This document shows, piece by piece, positions 28,399 to 39,501 of a stretch of DNA of 64,000 bases. Origin of the DNA: Methylomonas paludis. Lineage in GTDB: Bacteria; Pseudomonadota; Gammaproteobacteria; Methylococcales; Methylomonadaceae. The first letter of the stretch is position 1. Every line of letters starts with the position of its first letter. The DNA lies in the NCBI RefSeq assembly GCF_018734325.1, contig NZ_CP073754.1, positions 2,666,001 to 2,730,000 on the forward strand, written 5' to 3'. A model generated the notes under the pieces. The model had not been told where the DNA came from. It worked only from the letters and a program-made list of their open reading frames with translations, and did no database searches. The translations under genes were made by a program, and so were the position numbers.

Positions 28399-30405
28399 TC
28401 AAACCACCATTTCGGCCTGCAACAAGCGGATTTGATCCCGGACTCTGGCCGCATCTTCAAATTCCAGGTTTTTGGCATGCTGATACATTTTTTCTTCCAG
28501 CTGTTTCAAAACCTTGGCTGATTGCTTGGGGGTCATGGCGTGGTATTCCGCTGCGGGCTCTGCCACTTTGGCTCGGGCGTGACTAATAGAACCGCCGGAG
28601 CCGGGAATCGGTAGCTCCAGAATATCGGTAATCTGTTTGTTGATGGTTTGCGGCTGGATATGGTGTTTCAGATTGAAGGCGATCTGTTTAAAGCGGCGGC
28701 GTTCGGTTTCATCGATGGCGAACTGCATGGATTTGGTGATTTTGTCGGCATACAAAATCGCTTTGCCGTTAACATTACGCGCTGCCCGGCCTATGGTTTG
28801 GATAAACGATACCTGTGAGCGTAAAAACCCTTCCTTGTCTGAATCAAGAATGGCAACCAACGAAACTTCGGGGATATCCAGGCCTTCCCGCAACAGGTTG
28901 ATGCCGATCAACACATCAAACACGCCCAGCCGCAAATCGCGGATAATTTCCACCCGCTCCACGGTTTCGATATCGGAATGCAGATAACGCACTTTTACCC
29001 CGTGCTCGCCGAGGTAATCGGTTAAATCTTCAGACATGCGCTTGGTCAGGGTAGTGACCAGCACCCGTTCATTGACCGCCACCCGTTTGCCGATTTCCGA
29101 GAGCAGATCATCGACTTGGGTGGTGGCTGGCCGGACTTCGACCACCGGATCGAGCAGACCGGTGGGACGGGCCACCTGCTCCACCACCGCGCCGGATAGA
29201 TTTTGTTCGTAGACGCTTGGGGTGGCCGACACATAGATGCGCTGGGCGGTTTTTTGCTCGAATTCTTCGAACTTCAAGGGCCGGTTATCCAGCGCGGACG
29301 GCAGCCGAAAACCGTATTCCACCAGGGTTTCCTTACGGGAACGGTCTCCTTTATACATGGCGCCGATTTGGGGAATGGTGACATGGCTTTCGTCTATGAT
29401 CAGCAAGGCATCCTTGGGCAAATAGTCAAACATGGTGGGCGGTGATTCACCGCTATTCCGGCTGGATAAATGCCGGGAATAATTCTCGATACCGGAGCAA
29501 TAGCCCACTTCCAGGATCATTTCAATATCAAACAGGGTGCGCTGTTCCAGACGTTGTGCTTCCACCAGTTTATGGTTATCGCGTAGCTGGGCCAGACGTT
29601 CGGCCAGTTCCACCTTGATTTTTTCCACGGCGGATAATAATTGATCGCGCGGGGTGACATAATGGGTTTTGGGGTAGATGGTGTAACGGGCCAGACGTTG
29701 ACTGATTTCACCGGTGAGCGGGTCGAACAGCGACAGGCGTTCGATTTCGTCATCGAACAATTCGATTCTGATGGCCAGTTCTTCCGACTCCGCGGGATAC
29801 ACATCAATCACCTCGCCTCTGACCCGGTAAGTGGCCCGGCGCAATTCTATATCATTGCGGGTGTATTGCATTTCGGCCAGGCGGCGCAGGAGATCGCGCT
29901 GCTTGATGATATCCCCGCGCACCAGATGCAAGACCATCTGAAAATAGGATTCCGGCTCACCCAGACCATAAATAGCCGAGACAGTCGCCACCACGATGGT
30001 GTCGCGGCGCTCCAGCAAGGCCTTGGTGGCGGATAGACGCATTTGTTCGATATGTTCGTTCAGCGAGGCATCTTTATCAATAAAGGTGTCCGAAGAAGGA
30101 ATATAAGCTTCCGGCTGGTAATAATCGTAATAGGAAACGAAGTATTCCACGCTGTTTTCCGGGAAAAACTCTTTCATTTCCCCGTATAACTGGGCGGCCA
30201 GGGTTTTGTTATGCGCCATGATCATGGCCGGTCGCTGGGTTTGCTGAATGACGTTGGCGATGGTAAAGGTTTTGCCGGAACCGGTCACACCCAGTAAGGT
30301 CTGGTGGACTTCGCCGTCATTGATACCTTCCACCAGTTGCCGTATCGCGGTTGGCTGATCCCCGGCAGGCTGGTAAGCGCTTTGTAATTTAAAGGATTTT
30401 TGCAC
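28399..30405 (-). CDS. uvrB: Excinuclease ABC subunit B
   Basis: 668 residues, the nucleotide excision repair helicase-like subunit that loads on damage with UvrA and recruits UvrC. Walker A is [10 protein letters not shown], the damage-probing beta-hairpin has [10 protein letters not shown], and the helicase motifs include LIIDESHVT and QTIGRAARN. The C-terminal UVR domain ([20 protein letters not shown]) binds UvrC. Convergent with nasA. Confidence 0.97.
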   Translation of the reverse strand: MQKSFKLQSAYQPAGDQPTAIRQLVEGINDGEVHQTLLGVTGSGKTFTIANVIQQTQRPAMIMAHNKTLAAQLYGEMKEFFPENSVEYFVSYYDYYQPEAYIPSSDTFIDKDASLNEHIEQMRLSATKALLERRDTIVVATVSAIYGLGEPESYFQMVLHLVRGDIIKQRDLLRRLAEMQYTRNDIELRRATYRVRGEVIDVYPAESEELAIRIELFDDEIERLSLFDPLTGEISQRLARYTIYPKTHYVTPRDQLLSAVEKIKVELAERLAQLRDNHKLVEAQRLEQRTLFDIEMILEVGYCSGIENYSRHLSSRNSGESPPTMFDYLPKDALLIIDESHVTIPQIGAMYKGDRSRKETLVEYGFRLPSALDNRPLKFEEFEQKTAQRIYVSATPSVYEQNLSGAVVEQVARPTGLLDPVVEVRPATTQVDDLLSEIGKRVAVNERVLVTTLTKRMSEDLTDYLGEHGVKVRYLHSDIETVERVEIIRDLRLGVFDVLIGINLLREGLDIPEVSLVAILDSDKEGFLRSQVSFIQTIGRAARNVNGKAILYADKITKSMQFAIDETERRRFKQIAFNLKHHIQPQTINKQITDILELPIPGSGGSISHARAKVAEPAAEYHAMTPKQSAKVLKQLEEKMYQHAKNLEFEDAARVRDQIRLLQAEMVV

Positions 30406-30688
30406 GGTATAGAGCAGACAGTGACTATGGGTTGATTATGCCATATTGCCTGGGTATGGTTGGGAATAAATCGGGGATTATTGCAATGGGTTTAGGCTTT
30501 GTAATGCGAGGATTGATAGTTGGTAGGCATAACCAAACACTTACTCTCCAATGCTTCCAAATTGAATTCTTTAATAAACCAAAGGTTGCATCAATATATC
30601 ACAATTGCCGTAGGATAGGCCTTACCCCAATGACGATTGGCAATTTAGTGCCAAAGCTCCGGAAACACTCCACTACGAACGATTTATG
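30406..30688. other. Gap between uvrB and the large helicase gene
   Basis: 283 bases that include the uvrB promoter side and the 3' side of the helicase gene. A plus-strand frame at 30432-30692 is open but antisense in context, with no ribosome site or family likeness, so I do not call it. No hairpin terminator is evident. Confidence 0.35.
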
Positions 30689-33600
30689 CTAACCCCTAGC
30701 TTGACTTTCAATACATTGGCTTAAGTTATTTTCCAGCTTTTCAATTTCTCTCTGAGGATCCGTCCACCAATCTGTCGACCAAATTCTGTGCAACTTCCAT
30801 CCCAGGCCATTTAAAACCATTTCTCTTAATCTGTCTCGATCCCTTGCGGTAGGTAATGAATGATAAGTTGCGCCATCACATTCGATGCCAAGTATATACC
30901 GGCCTGGGTTTTTAGGGTCAACAACCGCCATGTCCAAGCGATAGCCTGAACATCCTACTTGAGGATGAACGATCCAGCCTTTATTGCGTAAACTGCGTAT
31001 GACTTCAACTTCAAAGGGACTATCAGGTTCTCGACCGGTAGGAATTGATTGTTCAACTAGCGCACGCGGCCCTTTTTGTGCAAATTCCAAGTAATTTTTA
31101 AGATCGGCAACCCCAGTTGAACGTGATTTAGATAAATCAATTTCCTCTGGTCGTATCGAACTATAGATAGTGACGCCCATCCGTGCCCTAGTAATTGCTA
31201 CATTTAGTCTGCGCTCTCCGCCTTCCTGATTGAGCGGACCAAAATTCATTGGCATTCGGCCAGCCGCGTCTTTACCGTAGGTTACCGAAAATAATATGAA
31301 ATCCCTTTCGTCGCCTTGCACATTTTCCAAATTTTTGATGAACAGTCGTTCGGCTCCATGTTCCTGAATATGGTTTTCTAGTAGAGGGGCTTTACGCAGT
31401 TCTTCATCCAGAAGTTTTTCAATGAGGCGCTGTTGTGTTTGATTGAATGTCACTACCCCCATGGTAAAACGGCGAAGGGAATTATCGGAAAAGTGCGAAA
31501 CAATTGCATCGACAATGGCTTCAGCTTCTGCCCGGTTGGTGCGGGTCGCACCTCGGTCATAAATACCTTCGACCACTTCGAGTTTTACCGCAACATCATT
31601 AGTCACCGGCGAAGGAAAGGTAATCAGTCTGGAATCATAATATCGATGATTTGAAAAGTTAATCAGACTCTCGTGGCGACTACGGTAATGCCATTCCAGT
31701 CGAAGTGTCGGCATGCCAACTCCTAAACATTCATCGAGTATACTTTCCAAATCCTTGATGGCTAGATTTTCGGTGTCATTTTCTTCAGCCTGATCGGAAC
31801 GACCAAAGAAATTGGTGGGGGGTAATTGTTTAGGATCACCGACCACAATGAGCTGGCGACCTCGGGCAATCGCGCCCACGGCATCCCAAGTCGGGATCTG
31901 TGAAGCCTCATCGAAAACGACAATATCAAAATCTGCATGGGACGCGTCCAAATATTGCGCTACTGAAATGGGTGACATGAGCAGGCATGGCTTCAGCTTT
32001 GGCAGTAATGTTGGAATACCTTGAACCAACTTTCTGATTGGGATATGCGCTCTTTGTTTAGCCAATTCACGCAGCAGAAGAGCCATTTCAGTATCGGGCT
32101 TCTGCCCATCTTTGTTATGAGGAATTTTCCCGCTTAGGACAGCAGCGATATACAGCTCTGTTAATTTTTGGAAGTTTTCATCAGCTTGCTGAAATTCCCT
32201 GATTTTTCGTTCGTGGTCGGCGCTTGAAAATTTCCTGAGCAGTGGTTCATTATCGATTACGGCTTTCAGCCACCAGTTCTGGTAGGAATATTCCGTGAAC
32301 TTTTCCAAATCGGCAATCTCGATTTCACCTTTTTCGACTGCTTCGACAACTCCCAACAAACCTGAGGCTTGCGCCTGGTTACGCAGATCGCGCCAGCGAC
32401 ACCAGACTTTAAGCGAGCGCCGTTGCTGATTCCAATCCCAGAGCGTAGACAGAATACGACTAGTCAAACCTGCTTGTTGTCGGTTTGTACCCACCAACTG
32501 CTCGCCGGATTCGGCGATTTCGGCGAGCACATCCAGTTTTTGCTGAAACTCTCGCCAAGCATCCCTAAACTCAGCCAATTGCACTGCGTATGGACTGGTG
32601 GGCGCAAGAAGCTCTCGCTGCTCGCCACCGAGTTTAAGGAAACGTGCTGTGATGTCCTGGTATTGCTTTAAATCAAGGATGCCTGAAAACGAGACTAGCG
32701 CCTGACTGGTATTTTGACACCAGATTTCATGTTCTTGGACGGTTTTCCAATTGGTTTCATGACCTTTATACTCGAAACCCAGTAATTCGGTTGCCCTGGG
32801 TTCAAGGCTTTCGAGTCGCCTATCCTCGGCGTTCAGTCCGCACAATTCGCCCAGAATAAAAAGGACATCGGTAATCTTTGGACGTTTACGGTTCAGCGTG
32901 TAAAGCTGTAAACGGCTGCGAACAGAACGTTTTGAAAACCAGCGTTTTGGCCACCAAGCGAGTAGCGCCAAGTCCCAGTCTTCTGATAGACGGCCACCAT
33001 CCGCTTTAGCGACTTCCGGTTTAAACGATCCAGATAGTTTGTCCCAGTGTGATTGACGTTTTTCACCATGCTGACGCATTAATTGTATTTGGGCCAGCGT
33101 AGTACTGTCATTTACACGCTGCGCCAGTCCGACAGGGACTTGTGGAGCTTGCAACAAGATAGCTGCCAGACGGTCAATAGCCCGGTACAATTCTATTGAA
33201 GCCGCGCCTAAATTTAGATCAAAAATTTTTTCAATAGGGGGCACTGCGCTTTGGAGGGCTTCTATCCGTTCCTGAAGTTGCTGACAGTGTTGAAATAACT
33301 TTTCTTCCCAAGCATTTGTCCAATCGGCATGGTGAATGGCCGCCAACGGGTGGTCTGTAAGAGAATGTAGTTCACCGGCAACGGCCTGCATGGATCGGGA
33401 AAGCTCTAGCAACTGCACCAATTCATCTATACTGTGAACTTCTGGGTTTGCCCAAGACATTGCTGCGGCTTTCCAATTTTTAAATTTAATGGCTGTACCA
33501 AGCGCAGCTTGTACCGTCAGTCCGTTACGATGTTGACGGTGTAAAGTACGCACAAAATCATTCAGATTTGTCCTCAATCCGGATAATCGAAGGGCTTCCC

Positions 33601-35956
33601 TCTGCCAACCCTCCTCAGTGAAACGATTGGATACATTCAGTGATATTCTAAGTTGCTCTAATACCTCGGCTTTACGGGCTTTAGCCGAATGGAGTTGTAG
33701 ACAAAATGGCCCCAATCCAATAGAAATTAACCGACGATGGACTACATCCAACGCGGCCATCTTTTCCGAAACAAATAATACAGACCGACCAGTGCCGAGG
33801 AAATGCGCTATTAAATTAGTGATGGTTTGCGATTTGCCGGTGCCTGGCGGCCCTTCAAGCGCAAAATCCACACCCGAACAAGCACGGCTGATCGCATTTA
33901 ATTGTGATGAATCCGCCAGCATGGGTGTCAGAAGACTTTCAGGTGAATGCCGTTCGTCCAGATCATGACGATCCAATATGGAATGCCCTGCCCCCATTGA
34001 TTCGCATGGCCGCTCAATCAGGTGATTCACCACCTTGTTTTTTTTCAGTTGCTCAGCACGGTCTTGCAGATCCTTCCACATCAGATATTTCGTAAATGAA
34101 AAAATCCCCAAATAGACCTGATTTTCCAGTACTTCCCAGCGTGGAATTTCTTTAACCGCCAAGCGGAAAATTTGCCAAATAGCCGCAACATCAACGCCAC
34201 TGGTATCTGTCGGCAAAGGATCGAGTGCTTTCAGTGTAAGTTGAAAATTTTGCCTCAATAATTCCAGTAGCGTGGGATTTACGATGGCTTCATCATCATG
34301 ACGTTTGATCGAATAACCGCTACGCACGGATAAACGCATTAAGGTGACTGGAATCAACAGAATTGGTGCGATATGGGTTTTTTCAGACCTTTCGTCCTCT
34401 GCCCAACGCAGAAATCCTAAGGCAAGATAGAGGGTATTCGCCCCACCTTCTTCAAGACCTAACTTTGCGGCGCTGTATATTTCATGCAGACGGGTATCCA
34501 GGGTTTTAGGCTCTACGTCTGCTAGTAATTCCATTTCGCGCATAGCCGCAAGCGCTGCTGCCCGAATAGGATCTTCGCCGGTTCGGAACCGGGCAAGCTC
34601 GGCCTCTCGTGGATCGTTACCTTGCATAATCTGCGGTAGGGGCCTAAACTTCCACCCTTTACCATCGGATAACGCATCTTCCAGTTGACACGAATCAGGC
34701 ACTCTCAATGGCAAAGCCAGCTTGGTAGGTTTAAAGTTGATCAGCCGATTACGTAAAGTTAAATCCAGTAATTTTGCCTTCCAACGCGCTAATCGTCCTT
34801 CGGGACTTTCAGGCACAACATCCTCATCCAGGAGTATGGTTTCGCCATCAAGCGAAGGGAGAACCGGTGGCGCTTCTATCAAGGGCGCGAGATCAAATAT
34901 ATTATCTAAGGGTTTATTGGCTACATGACCACGACTGGGTAAGGGCAGTACTTGCTCAATTCGAGCACGCCGTACATCAATGGCAAACAGAAATTCGGCT
35001 TCGTCCTGGAGGTGGCTGAGACCAAGATCGCATGCTCCGCGTAAAGAACCGATTGGACGATGCGTTAATGTGGTGGTTTCAAATACTATTAATTCTCCAC
35101 TGGTAACGCGTTTGCGAATGGCTTGGGCGTCATCGAATACAGATGTTGGAAAGCTGGTATTAATAAGCCAGCAACCCACCCATGCATGGCCGTTTTTTAC
35201 TAAGATGATGGGATTCAGGCCCGCTTGTTCCAAGCAAGAAGTCAATAGCATCGCCAAATCCATACAGGTGGCAACCCCGCCTGACAGAATACGATCTGGC
35301 GTTCGGATTTTCTGTCCGTCCGTTCCAAATGAGGCGGGTGGTGCCGTGTAATGAATGTTAATAGCGCCGATAGCGCAATAAATAGATGAAACCTGAGTCC
35401 AGCAAATTTCTCGATTTTTACTTTGATAACCGTTCATCGATTGACCCTTTCCCGCCTTAGCTAGTAGTTCGCCCGCTGAATGGATTAATCGATCAACTGC
35501 CGGATTATTCGGTAATGAAAAAGCGGCTAACAACTCAGGTAAGGATCGAGCGCCAGCCCATTGATCGTAAGCCAGTATCTCAATAGGGTGATCTGATACC
35601 AGAACTTCCTGCTCGTTGGATAACACTTGGACGATCAAACGCCCATGCTCGCGTTCTGATAATTCGGCTAAATACGCATGGTTGAACTTCAAATTCAAGG
35701 AGCTGATTTGGCGACTTTCTCCGATACCTAATTTATCGAATCGTAACCTAAGCACATCAGCAATCAACGGCTCCGTTCTAATCACAACTTCGATATTAAG
35801 GTATTCAGAGCTATCAATGCCATTTCCTTGATTTACGAGCCTTAGACTACGTAATAATGGCACATGATTCTGATAGGAAGCGTAGCTGACCGTTGAATCG
35901 AGAATGATTTCGAGGATAAGGCTTGACTGACTTTTTTCTTCAAAAATATTGACCAC
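30689..35956 (-). CDS. Large DUF4011 / SF1 helicase / Vsr-like nuclease protein with transglutaminase-like domain
   Basis: 1755 residues. A transglutaminase-like region at about 225-265 has GGVATCMDLAMLLTSCLEQA and then NGHAWVG, supplying Cys and His. DUF4011 starts near 385 (RLARWKAKLLDLTLRNRLIN). An SF1 (UPF1-like) helicase has Walker A EGPPGTGKSQT (about 700), FDEASQ (about 1346), GDPKQLPP and VAITRARMGV. The C-terminus (about 1650-1745) is a Vsr/DUF559-type nuclease with YRLDMAVVD and GIECDGATYH. The GTG start has AAGGA 8 bases upstream. Such DUF4011-helicase-Vsr proteins are predicted single-gene phage defence factors. It stands alone between uvrB and an efflux operon. DNA target and activation are unknown. 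Confidence 0.85.
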   Translation of the reverse strand: MVNIFEEKSQSSLILEIILDSTVSYASYQNHVPLLRSLRLVNQGNGIDSSEYLNIEVVIRTEPLIADVLRLRFDKLGIGESRQISSLNLKFNHAYLAELSEREHGRLIVQVLSNEQEVLVSDHPIEILAYDQWAGARSLPELLAAFSLPNNPAVDRLIHSAGELLAKAGKGQSMNGYQSKNREICWTQVSSIYCAIGAINIHYTAPPASFGTDGQKIRTPDRILSGGVATCMDLAMLLTSCLEQAGLNPIILVKNGHAWVGCWLINTSFPTSVFDDAQAIRKRVTSGELIVFETTTLTHRPIGSLRGACDLGLSHLQDEAEFLFAIDVRRARIEQVLPLPSRGHVANKPLDNIFDLAPLIEAPPVLPSLDGETILLDEDVVPESPEGRLARWKAKLLDLTLRNRLINFKPTKLALPLRVPDSCQLEDALSDGKGWKFRPLPQIMQGNDPREAELARFRTGEDPIRAAALAAMREMELLADVEPKTLDTRLHEIYSAAKLGLEEGGANTLYLALGFLRWAEDERSEKTHIAPILLIPVTLMRLSVRSGYSIKRHDDEAIVNPTLLELLRQNFQLTLKALDPLPTDTSGVDVAAIWQIFRLAVKEIPRWEVLENQVYLGIFSFTKYLMWKDLQDRAEQLKKNKVVNHLIERPCESMGAGHSILDRHDLDERHSPESLLTPMLADSSQLNAISRACSGVDFALEGPPGTGKSQTITNLIAHFLGTGRSVLFVSEKMAALDVVHRRLISIGLGPFCLQLHSAKARKAEVLEQLRISLNVSNRFTEEGWQREALRLSGLRTNLNDFVRTLHRQHRNGLTVQAALGTAIKFKNWKAAAMSWANPEVHSIDELVQLLELSRSMQAVAGELHSLTDHPLAAIHHADWTNAWEEKLFQHCQQLQERIEALQSAVPPIEKIFDLNLGAASIELYRAIDRLAAILLQAPQVPVGLAQRVNDSTTLAQIQLMRQHGEKRQSHWDKLSGSFKPEVAKADGGRLSEDWDLALLAWWPKRWFSKRSVRSRLQLYTLNRKRPKITDVLFILGELCGLNAEDRRLESLEPRATELLGFEYKGHETNWKTVQEHEIWCQNTSQALVSFSGILDLKQYQDITARFLKLGGEQRELLAPTSPYAVQLAEFRDAWREFQQKLDVLAEIAESGEQLVGTNRQQAGLTSRILSTLWDWNQQRRSLKVWCRWRDLRNQAQASGLLGVVEAVEKGEIEIADLEKFTEYSYQNWWLKAVIDNEPLLRKFSSADHERKIREFQQADENFQKLTELYIAAVLSGKIPHNKDGQKPDTEMALLLRELAKQRAHIPIRKLVQGIPTLLPKLKPCLLMSPISVAQYLDASHADFDIVVFDEASQIPTWDAVGAIARGRQLIVVGDPKQLPPTNFFGRSDQAEENDTENLAIKDLESILDECLGVGMPTLRLEWHYRSRHESLINFSNHRYYDSRLITFPSPVTNDVAVKLEVVEGIYDRGATRTNRAEAEAIVDAIVSHFSDNSLRRFTMGVVTFNQTQQRLIEKLLDEELRKAPLLENHIQEHGAERLFIKNLENVQGDERDFILFSVTYGKDAAGRMPMNFGPLNQEGGERRLNVAITRARMGVTIYSSIRPEEIDLSKSRSTGVADLKNYLEFAQKGPRALVEQSIPTGREPDSPFEVEVIRSLRNKGWIVHPQVGCSGYRLDMAVVDPKNPGRYILGIECDGATYHSLPTARDRDRLREMVLNGLGWKLHRIWSTDWWTDPQREIEKLENNLSQCIESQARG

Positions 35957-36076
35957 TACACTTTTCCTTGAGTTTGATCGATAGAGTGGGTTTCAATTTA
36001 GTCAAATTTGATTTCAGGTAAAAAACACACCTAAAACATAAAAATTGCTAAATGTCATTATATGTGAAGTTTATCT

Positions 36077-36180
36077 TAAGGAACCTCTGATTAATACAGT
36101 TTTTCAACAAAAACCCATACGCAAAACATTGATTTTTTAGCCAAGAAATTCGAGATAGCGAATTAATCAGAGGTTCCTTA
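36077..36180. mobile_element. MITE candidate
   Basis: A 104-bp element bounded by perfect 19-base inverted repeats, TAAGGAACCTCTGATTAAT at 36077-36095 and its complement at 36162-36180. The inside is AT-rich and noncoding. No clear target duplication is visible beside it. Long perfect ends with no transposase fit a non-autonomous element mobilised in trans. Confidence 0.6.
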
Positions 36181-36386
36181 GAGAGCACCTTTTCAAACAA
36201 CCCACATATTACGGTGGATTGGCAATTCAATCATAACAACATAGCGAATTAAATTAAGTCAGGCAAAATATTGCGTGCAATTTAAACTGAAGGTTGATTT
36301 TTAAGCCCTCGCCCTCGATTCCGCTTTGCTGCATCGAGGCTACATTTGTTTTATTACCTTGGTTAATTGTTGGTAGCCGGAAACTG

Positions 36387-36410
36387 ATGCGCCGCCTGGT
36401 GGCGGCGCAT
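36387..36410 (-). terminator. Stem-loop downstream of the RND pump gene
   Basis: ATGCGCCGCC-TGGT-GGCGGCGCAT, a perfect 10-bp stem with a 4-base loop, 17 bases after the RND stop codon. It has no U-run, so it may protect the mRNA end or terminate with Rho rather than act as an intrinsic terminator. Confidence 0.5.
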
Positions 36411-36426
36411 GGTATGCATTTAAGGT

Positions 36427-39400
36427 TTATCTGCGCAGTTTTTGCCAGTAGCGCATAAAGATATTTTTAAAGTCGTCCAGATAGGTGAAGGCGACCGGGA
36501 TGACCAGTAAGCTTAGTACGGTTGAGGTGACCAGACCGCCGATGACCGCGACGGCCATTGGGCTGCGGAACGAAGAATCCGAAGAACCCCAGCCCAGGGC
36601 TATCGGCAACATGCCGGCACCCATGGCGATGGTGGTCATCACCACCGGCTGGGCGCGTTTATGGCAGGCATCCAGCAGTGCTTCCAAGCGGCTTACCCCC
36701 TGGTGCCGCCAGGCGGTGATGGCGTACTCCACCAATAATATGGAGTTTTTGGTGGCGATACCCATTAGCATGATCAAACCGATCATGGACGGCATGGACA
36801 AGGCTTTGCCGGTGAGCAACAGGGCGATAAAGCCACCGCCAAACGATAAGGGCAAGGCGGCCAGAATGGTGACGGGTTGCAGAAAGTCTTTGAACAGCAG
36901 GATCAGCACCACAAAGATACACAGCACGCCGGTAAGCATGGCCAGCCCAAAGCTGGTAAACAGTTCATTCATCATTTCGGCATCGCCGATATTGACCTGT
37001 TTGACACCGGGCGGCAGATTGGTGATGCTGGGCAAATTAGCCACGGCAGTGGTGACATCGCCCAGGGGTGCGCCGGATAATTCGATTTCAAAATTAATGT
37101 TGCGGGAGCGGTCATAACGATCGATGACCGCCGGACTGCTGGATAATTCCATGGTAGCCACCTGGCCGATCATGACCGGGCCTATGGCTTTGCTGGACGG
37201 CACGGCCAGACGCTTTAATAGTTCCAGATCACGACGGCCATCGCTGTCAATTTTGACCACCACCGGAATCTGGCGCTGTTCCAGATTAAGCTTGGGTAAA
37301 AACCAGTCGTAATCGCCTACGGTGGCAATGCGCAAGGTATCGGCTATGGCCACTGACGTTACACCCAGGTCGGCTGCTGCGGCAAAATCCGGATGCAACT
37401 GGATTTCCGGCCTGATCAATGCGGCGCTGGAGACGATGCTGCCCAAGCCCGGTATGGTGCGTAAATCCTGCTCCACGGCACGGGCCGCCAGGCTCAGGGC
37501 TTGCGGATTATCGCCACTCAAGACCAGAATATATTTCTCGCCGGATGCGCCCAGACCTACTTTGGTGCGGACACCGGGAATAATCTCTAATACCTGGCGT
37601 ATCTTCTGCTCAATCACCTGTTTGCGCACCGGCCTGTCCTGGCGATTGGCCAACAGGATGGTCAGCGTAGCTTTACGAATTTCACCGCTACCAGACGACC
37701 CGGCCATAGGATCGCTACCCGCCGAACCTGCGCCTATGGTGGTGTAGACATTTTTTACATAATCCACCTGGGTCAGTAATTGCCGGGCCTGTTCGGCGGC
37801 GGCCCTGGTTTCGGCCAGGGTCGATCCAGGCGGTAATTCTACAAAAACCTGGGTTTGCGGGTTGTCGTCTGCGGGAATGAAGCCGGTGGGTAAAAACTGA
37901 ATCAGAAAAATTGAACCCACAAAAAAGGCCACCGCGCCGCTAATGGTGATAAAGCGGTGCCGTAAACACCAGGCAGCGGTGAGCATATAGCTGCGCATAA
38001 TGCGGCCATCGCTATGCTCGGTTTCATTAGTGGGCTTGAGGATATAGGCCGCCATCATCGGGGTGAGCATACGCGCCACCAGCAAGGAGGCAAAAACGGC
38101 CAGCGCCGCCGTCCAGCCGAACTGTTTAAAAAACCGGCCGGAGATACCGCTCATGAAGGCGGTGGGCAAAAACACCGCAATCAAGGTAAACGTAGTGGCG
38201 ATGACCGCCAGACCAATTTCGTCAGCCGCTTCCAGCGCGGCCTGATACGGGGTTTTACCCATGCGCAAATGCCGGACTATGTTTTCCACCTCCACGATGG
38301 CATCATCCACCAGGATACCCACCACCAGTGATAATGCCAGCAGGGTGACCACATTTAAGGAGAAGCCGAAATAATGCATACCGACAAAACCGGGGATAAC
38401 CGATAATGGCAAGGCTACTGCCACGATCAAGGTGGCGCGTATGTCTCTGAGAAACAACCAGACCACCAGTACGGCCAACAATGCGCCTTCATAAAGCAGG
38501 GACATGGAGCCTTGAAATTCTTCGGCAACCGGTATCACGAAGTTAAAGGCTTCAGTGATTTTCAGATCGGCATCAGCAGTCTGCAATTCGGCCAGCACTT
38601 TCTGCACTTCGGCTCCCACTTCCACCTCGCTGGCGCCTCGGCTGCGAGTGACTTCAAAGCCGACCACCGGCTGGCCGTCCATCAGCGCCAAAGAGCGGGG
38701 TTCAGCGATGGTATCGCTGATAGTGGCGACCTGTTCCAAGCGGATGCTGCGGCCATCTGCCAGCGAGATTTGCATGGATTTCAGTTCGCCGGCGGTAGCG
38801 ACATTACCCAGGGTTCGCAAGGCCTGTTCACCACTGCCCAAATCGGTGCGGCCACCTGAGCTTTCGCGCTGGATACGACGTAACTGACTGGAAATATCGG
38901 CAGCAGTAGCACCTAAAGCCTGGAGTTTGACCGGATCTAGGGCGATTAATATCTGTCGACTGACCCCGCCGACCCGATTTACCGCCCCTACTCCGCGCAG
39001 ACGCAACAGTTTTTTGGTTAAGGCATCATCAACAAACCAGGACAAGGCCTCGTCATCCAGTTTGTTGGAGGTCACGGTGTAGGCCAAAATCGGCGAACCG
39101 GCCAAATCCAGTTTGGTGACGACAGGATCGCGTAATTCATTGGGTAAATCGGCCCGGACTTTGGAAATGCCGGAGCGCACATCATCAACCGCTTCCTGTA
39201 CCGGTTTTTCCAGACGGAATTCCACGGTCATGGTGACGCTGCCGTCCTGAATCTTGGTGGTGATATGCTTTAAACCCTGCAAACTGGCGAGCGCGTTTTC
39301 GATCTTGCGCGCCACATCGGTTTCCAGTTGCGCAGGCGATGCCCCCGGCAAACTGGCGGAAACGCTGACGGTCGGCAAATCCAGATCTGGAAAGTTCTGG

Positions 39401-39501
39401 ATTTTCATGGCCTGAAAGCTCAGCATGCCGGCAAAGCTGAGCAGTACAAAAAACATCAGTGCCGGAATGGGGTTACGGATACACCAAGTGGAGATACTCA
39501 T
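36427..39501 (-). CDS. RND-family efflux pump inner-membrane transporter
   Basis: 1024 residues, HAE-1/AcrB type, 12 helices with two large periplasmic loops. It has the N-terminus MSISTWCIRNPIPALMFFVL, LSLVVGILVDDAIVEVENI in helix 4 with the proton-relay aspartates, and a C-terminal MGIATKNSILLVEYA. It pumps hydrophobic compounds out using the proton gradient, with the membrane-fusion protein and outer-membrane channel encoded just upstream. It overlaps the MFP gene by 4 bases. Substrate unknown. Confidence 0.93.
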   Translation of the reverse strand: MSISTWCIRNPIPALMFFVLLSFAGMLSFQAMKIQNFPDLDLPTVSVSASLPGASPAQLETDVARKIENALASLQGLKHITTKIQDGSVTMTVEFRLEKPVQEAVDDVRSGISKVRADLPNELRDPVVTKLDLAGSPILAYTVTSNKLDDEALSWFVDDALTKKLLRLRGVGAVNRVGGVSRQILIALDPVKLQALGATAADISSQLRRIQRESSGGRTDLGSGEQALRTLGNVATAGELKSMQISLADGRSIRLEQVATISDTIAEPRSLALMDGQPVVGFEVTRSRGASEVEVGAEVQKVLAELQTADADLKITEAFNFVIPVAEEFQGSMSLLYEGALLAVLVVWLFLRDIRATLIVAVALPLSVIPGFVGMHYFGFSLNVVTLLALSLVVGILVDDAIVEVENIVRHLRMGKTPYQAALEAADEIGLAVIATTFTLIAVFLPTAFMSGISGRFFKQFGWTAALAVFASLLVARMLTPMMAAYILKPTNETEHSDGRIMRSYMLTAAWCLRHRFITISGAVAFFVGSIFLIQFLPTGFIPADDNPQTQVFVELPPGSTLAETRAAAEQARQLLTQVDYVKNVYTTIGAGSAGSDPMAGSSGSGEIRKATLTILLANRQDRPVRKQVIEQKIRQVLEIIPGVRTKVGLGASGEKYILVLSGDNPQALSLAARAVEQDLRTIPGLGSIVSSAALIRPEIQLHPDFAAAADLGVTSVAIADTLRIATVGDYDWFLPKLNLEQRQIPVVVKIDSDGRRDLELLKRLAVPSSKAIGPVMIGQVATMELSSSPAVIDRYDRSRNINFEIELSGAPLGDVTTAVANLPSITNLPPGVKQVNIGDAEMMNELFTSFGLAMLTGVLCIFVVLILLFKDFLQPVTILAALPLSFGGGFIALLLTGKALSMPSMIGLIMLMGIATKNSILLVEYAITAWRHQGVSRLEALLDACHKRAQPVVMTTIAMGAGMLPIALGWGSSDSSFRSPMAVAVIGGLVTSTVLSLLVIPVAFTYLDDFKNIFMRYWQKLRR

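Larger units (their letters stand above)
35957..36426. other. Noncoding stretch with a MITE candidate and two repeats
   Basis: 470 bases between the helicase gene start and the RND pump stop. It holds the 104-bp inverted-repeat element, a REP-like palindrome CCTCGAT...ATCGAGG (36313-36339), and the hairpin at 36387-36410. The open frame at 36048-36230 is only the MITE read through. No gene seen. Confidence 0.6.

Noticed and set aside
30432-30692. 86-codon plus-strand frame between uvrB and the helicase gene.
   Set aside because: No ribosome site and no recognisable domain; it spans the promoter side of uvrB.
36048-36230. 60-codon minus-strand ORF.
   Set aside because: It consists of the MITE candidate and its flank read through.
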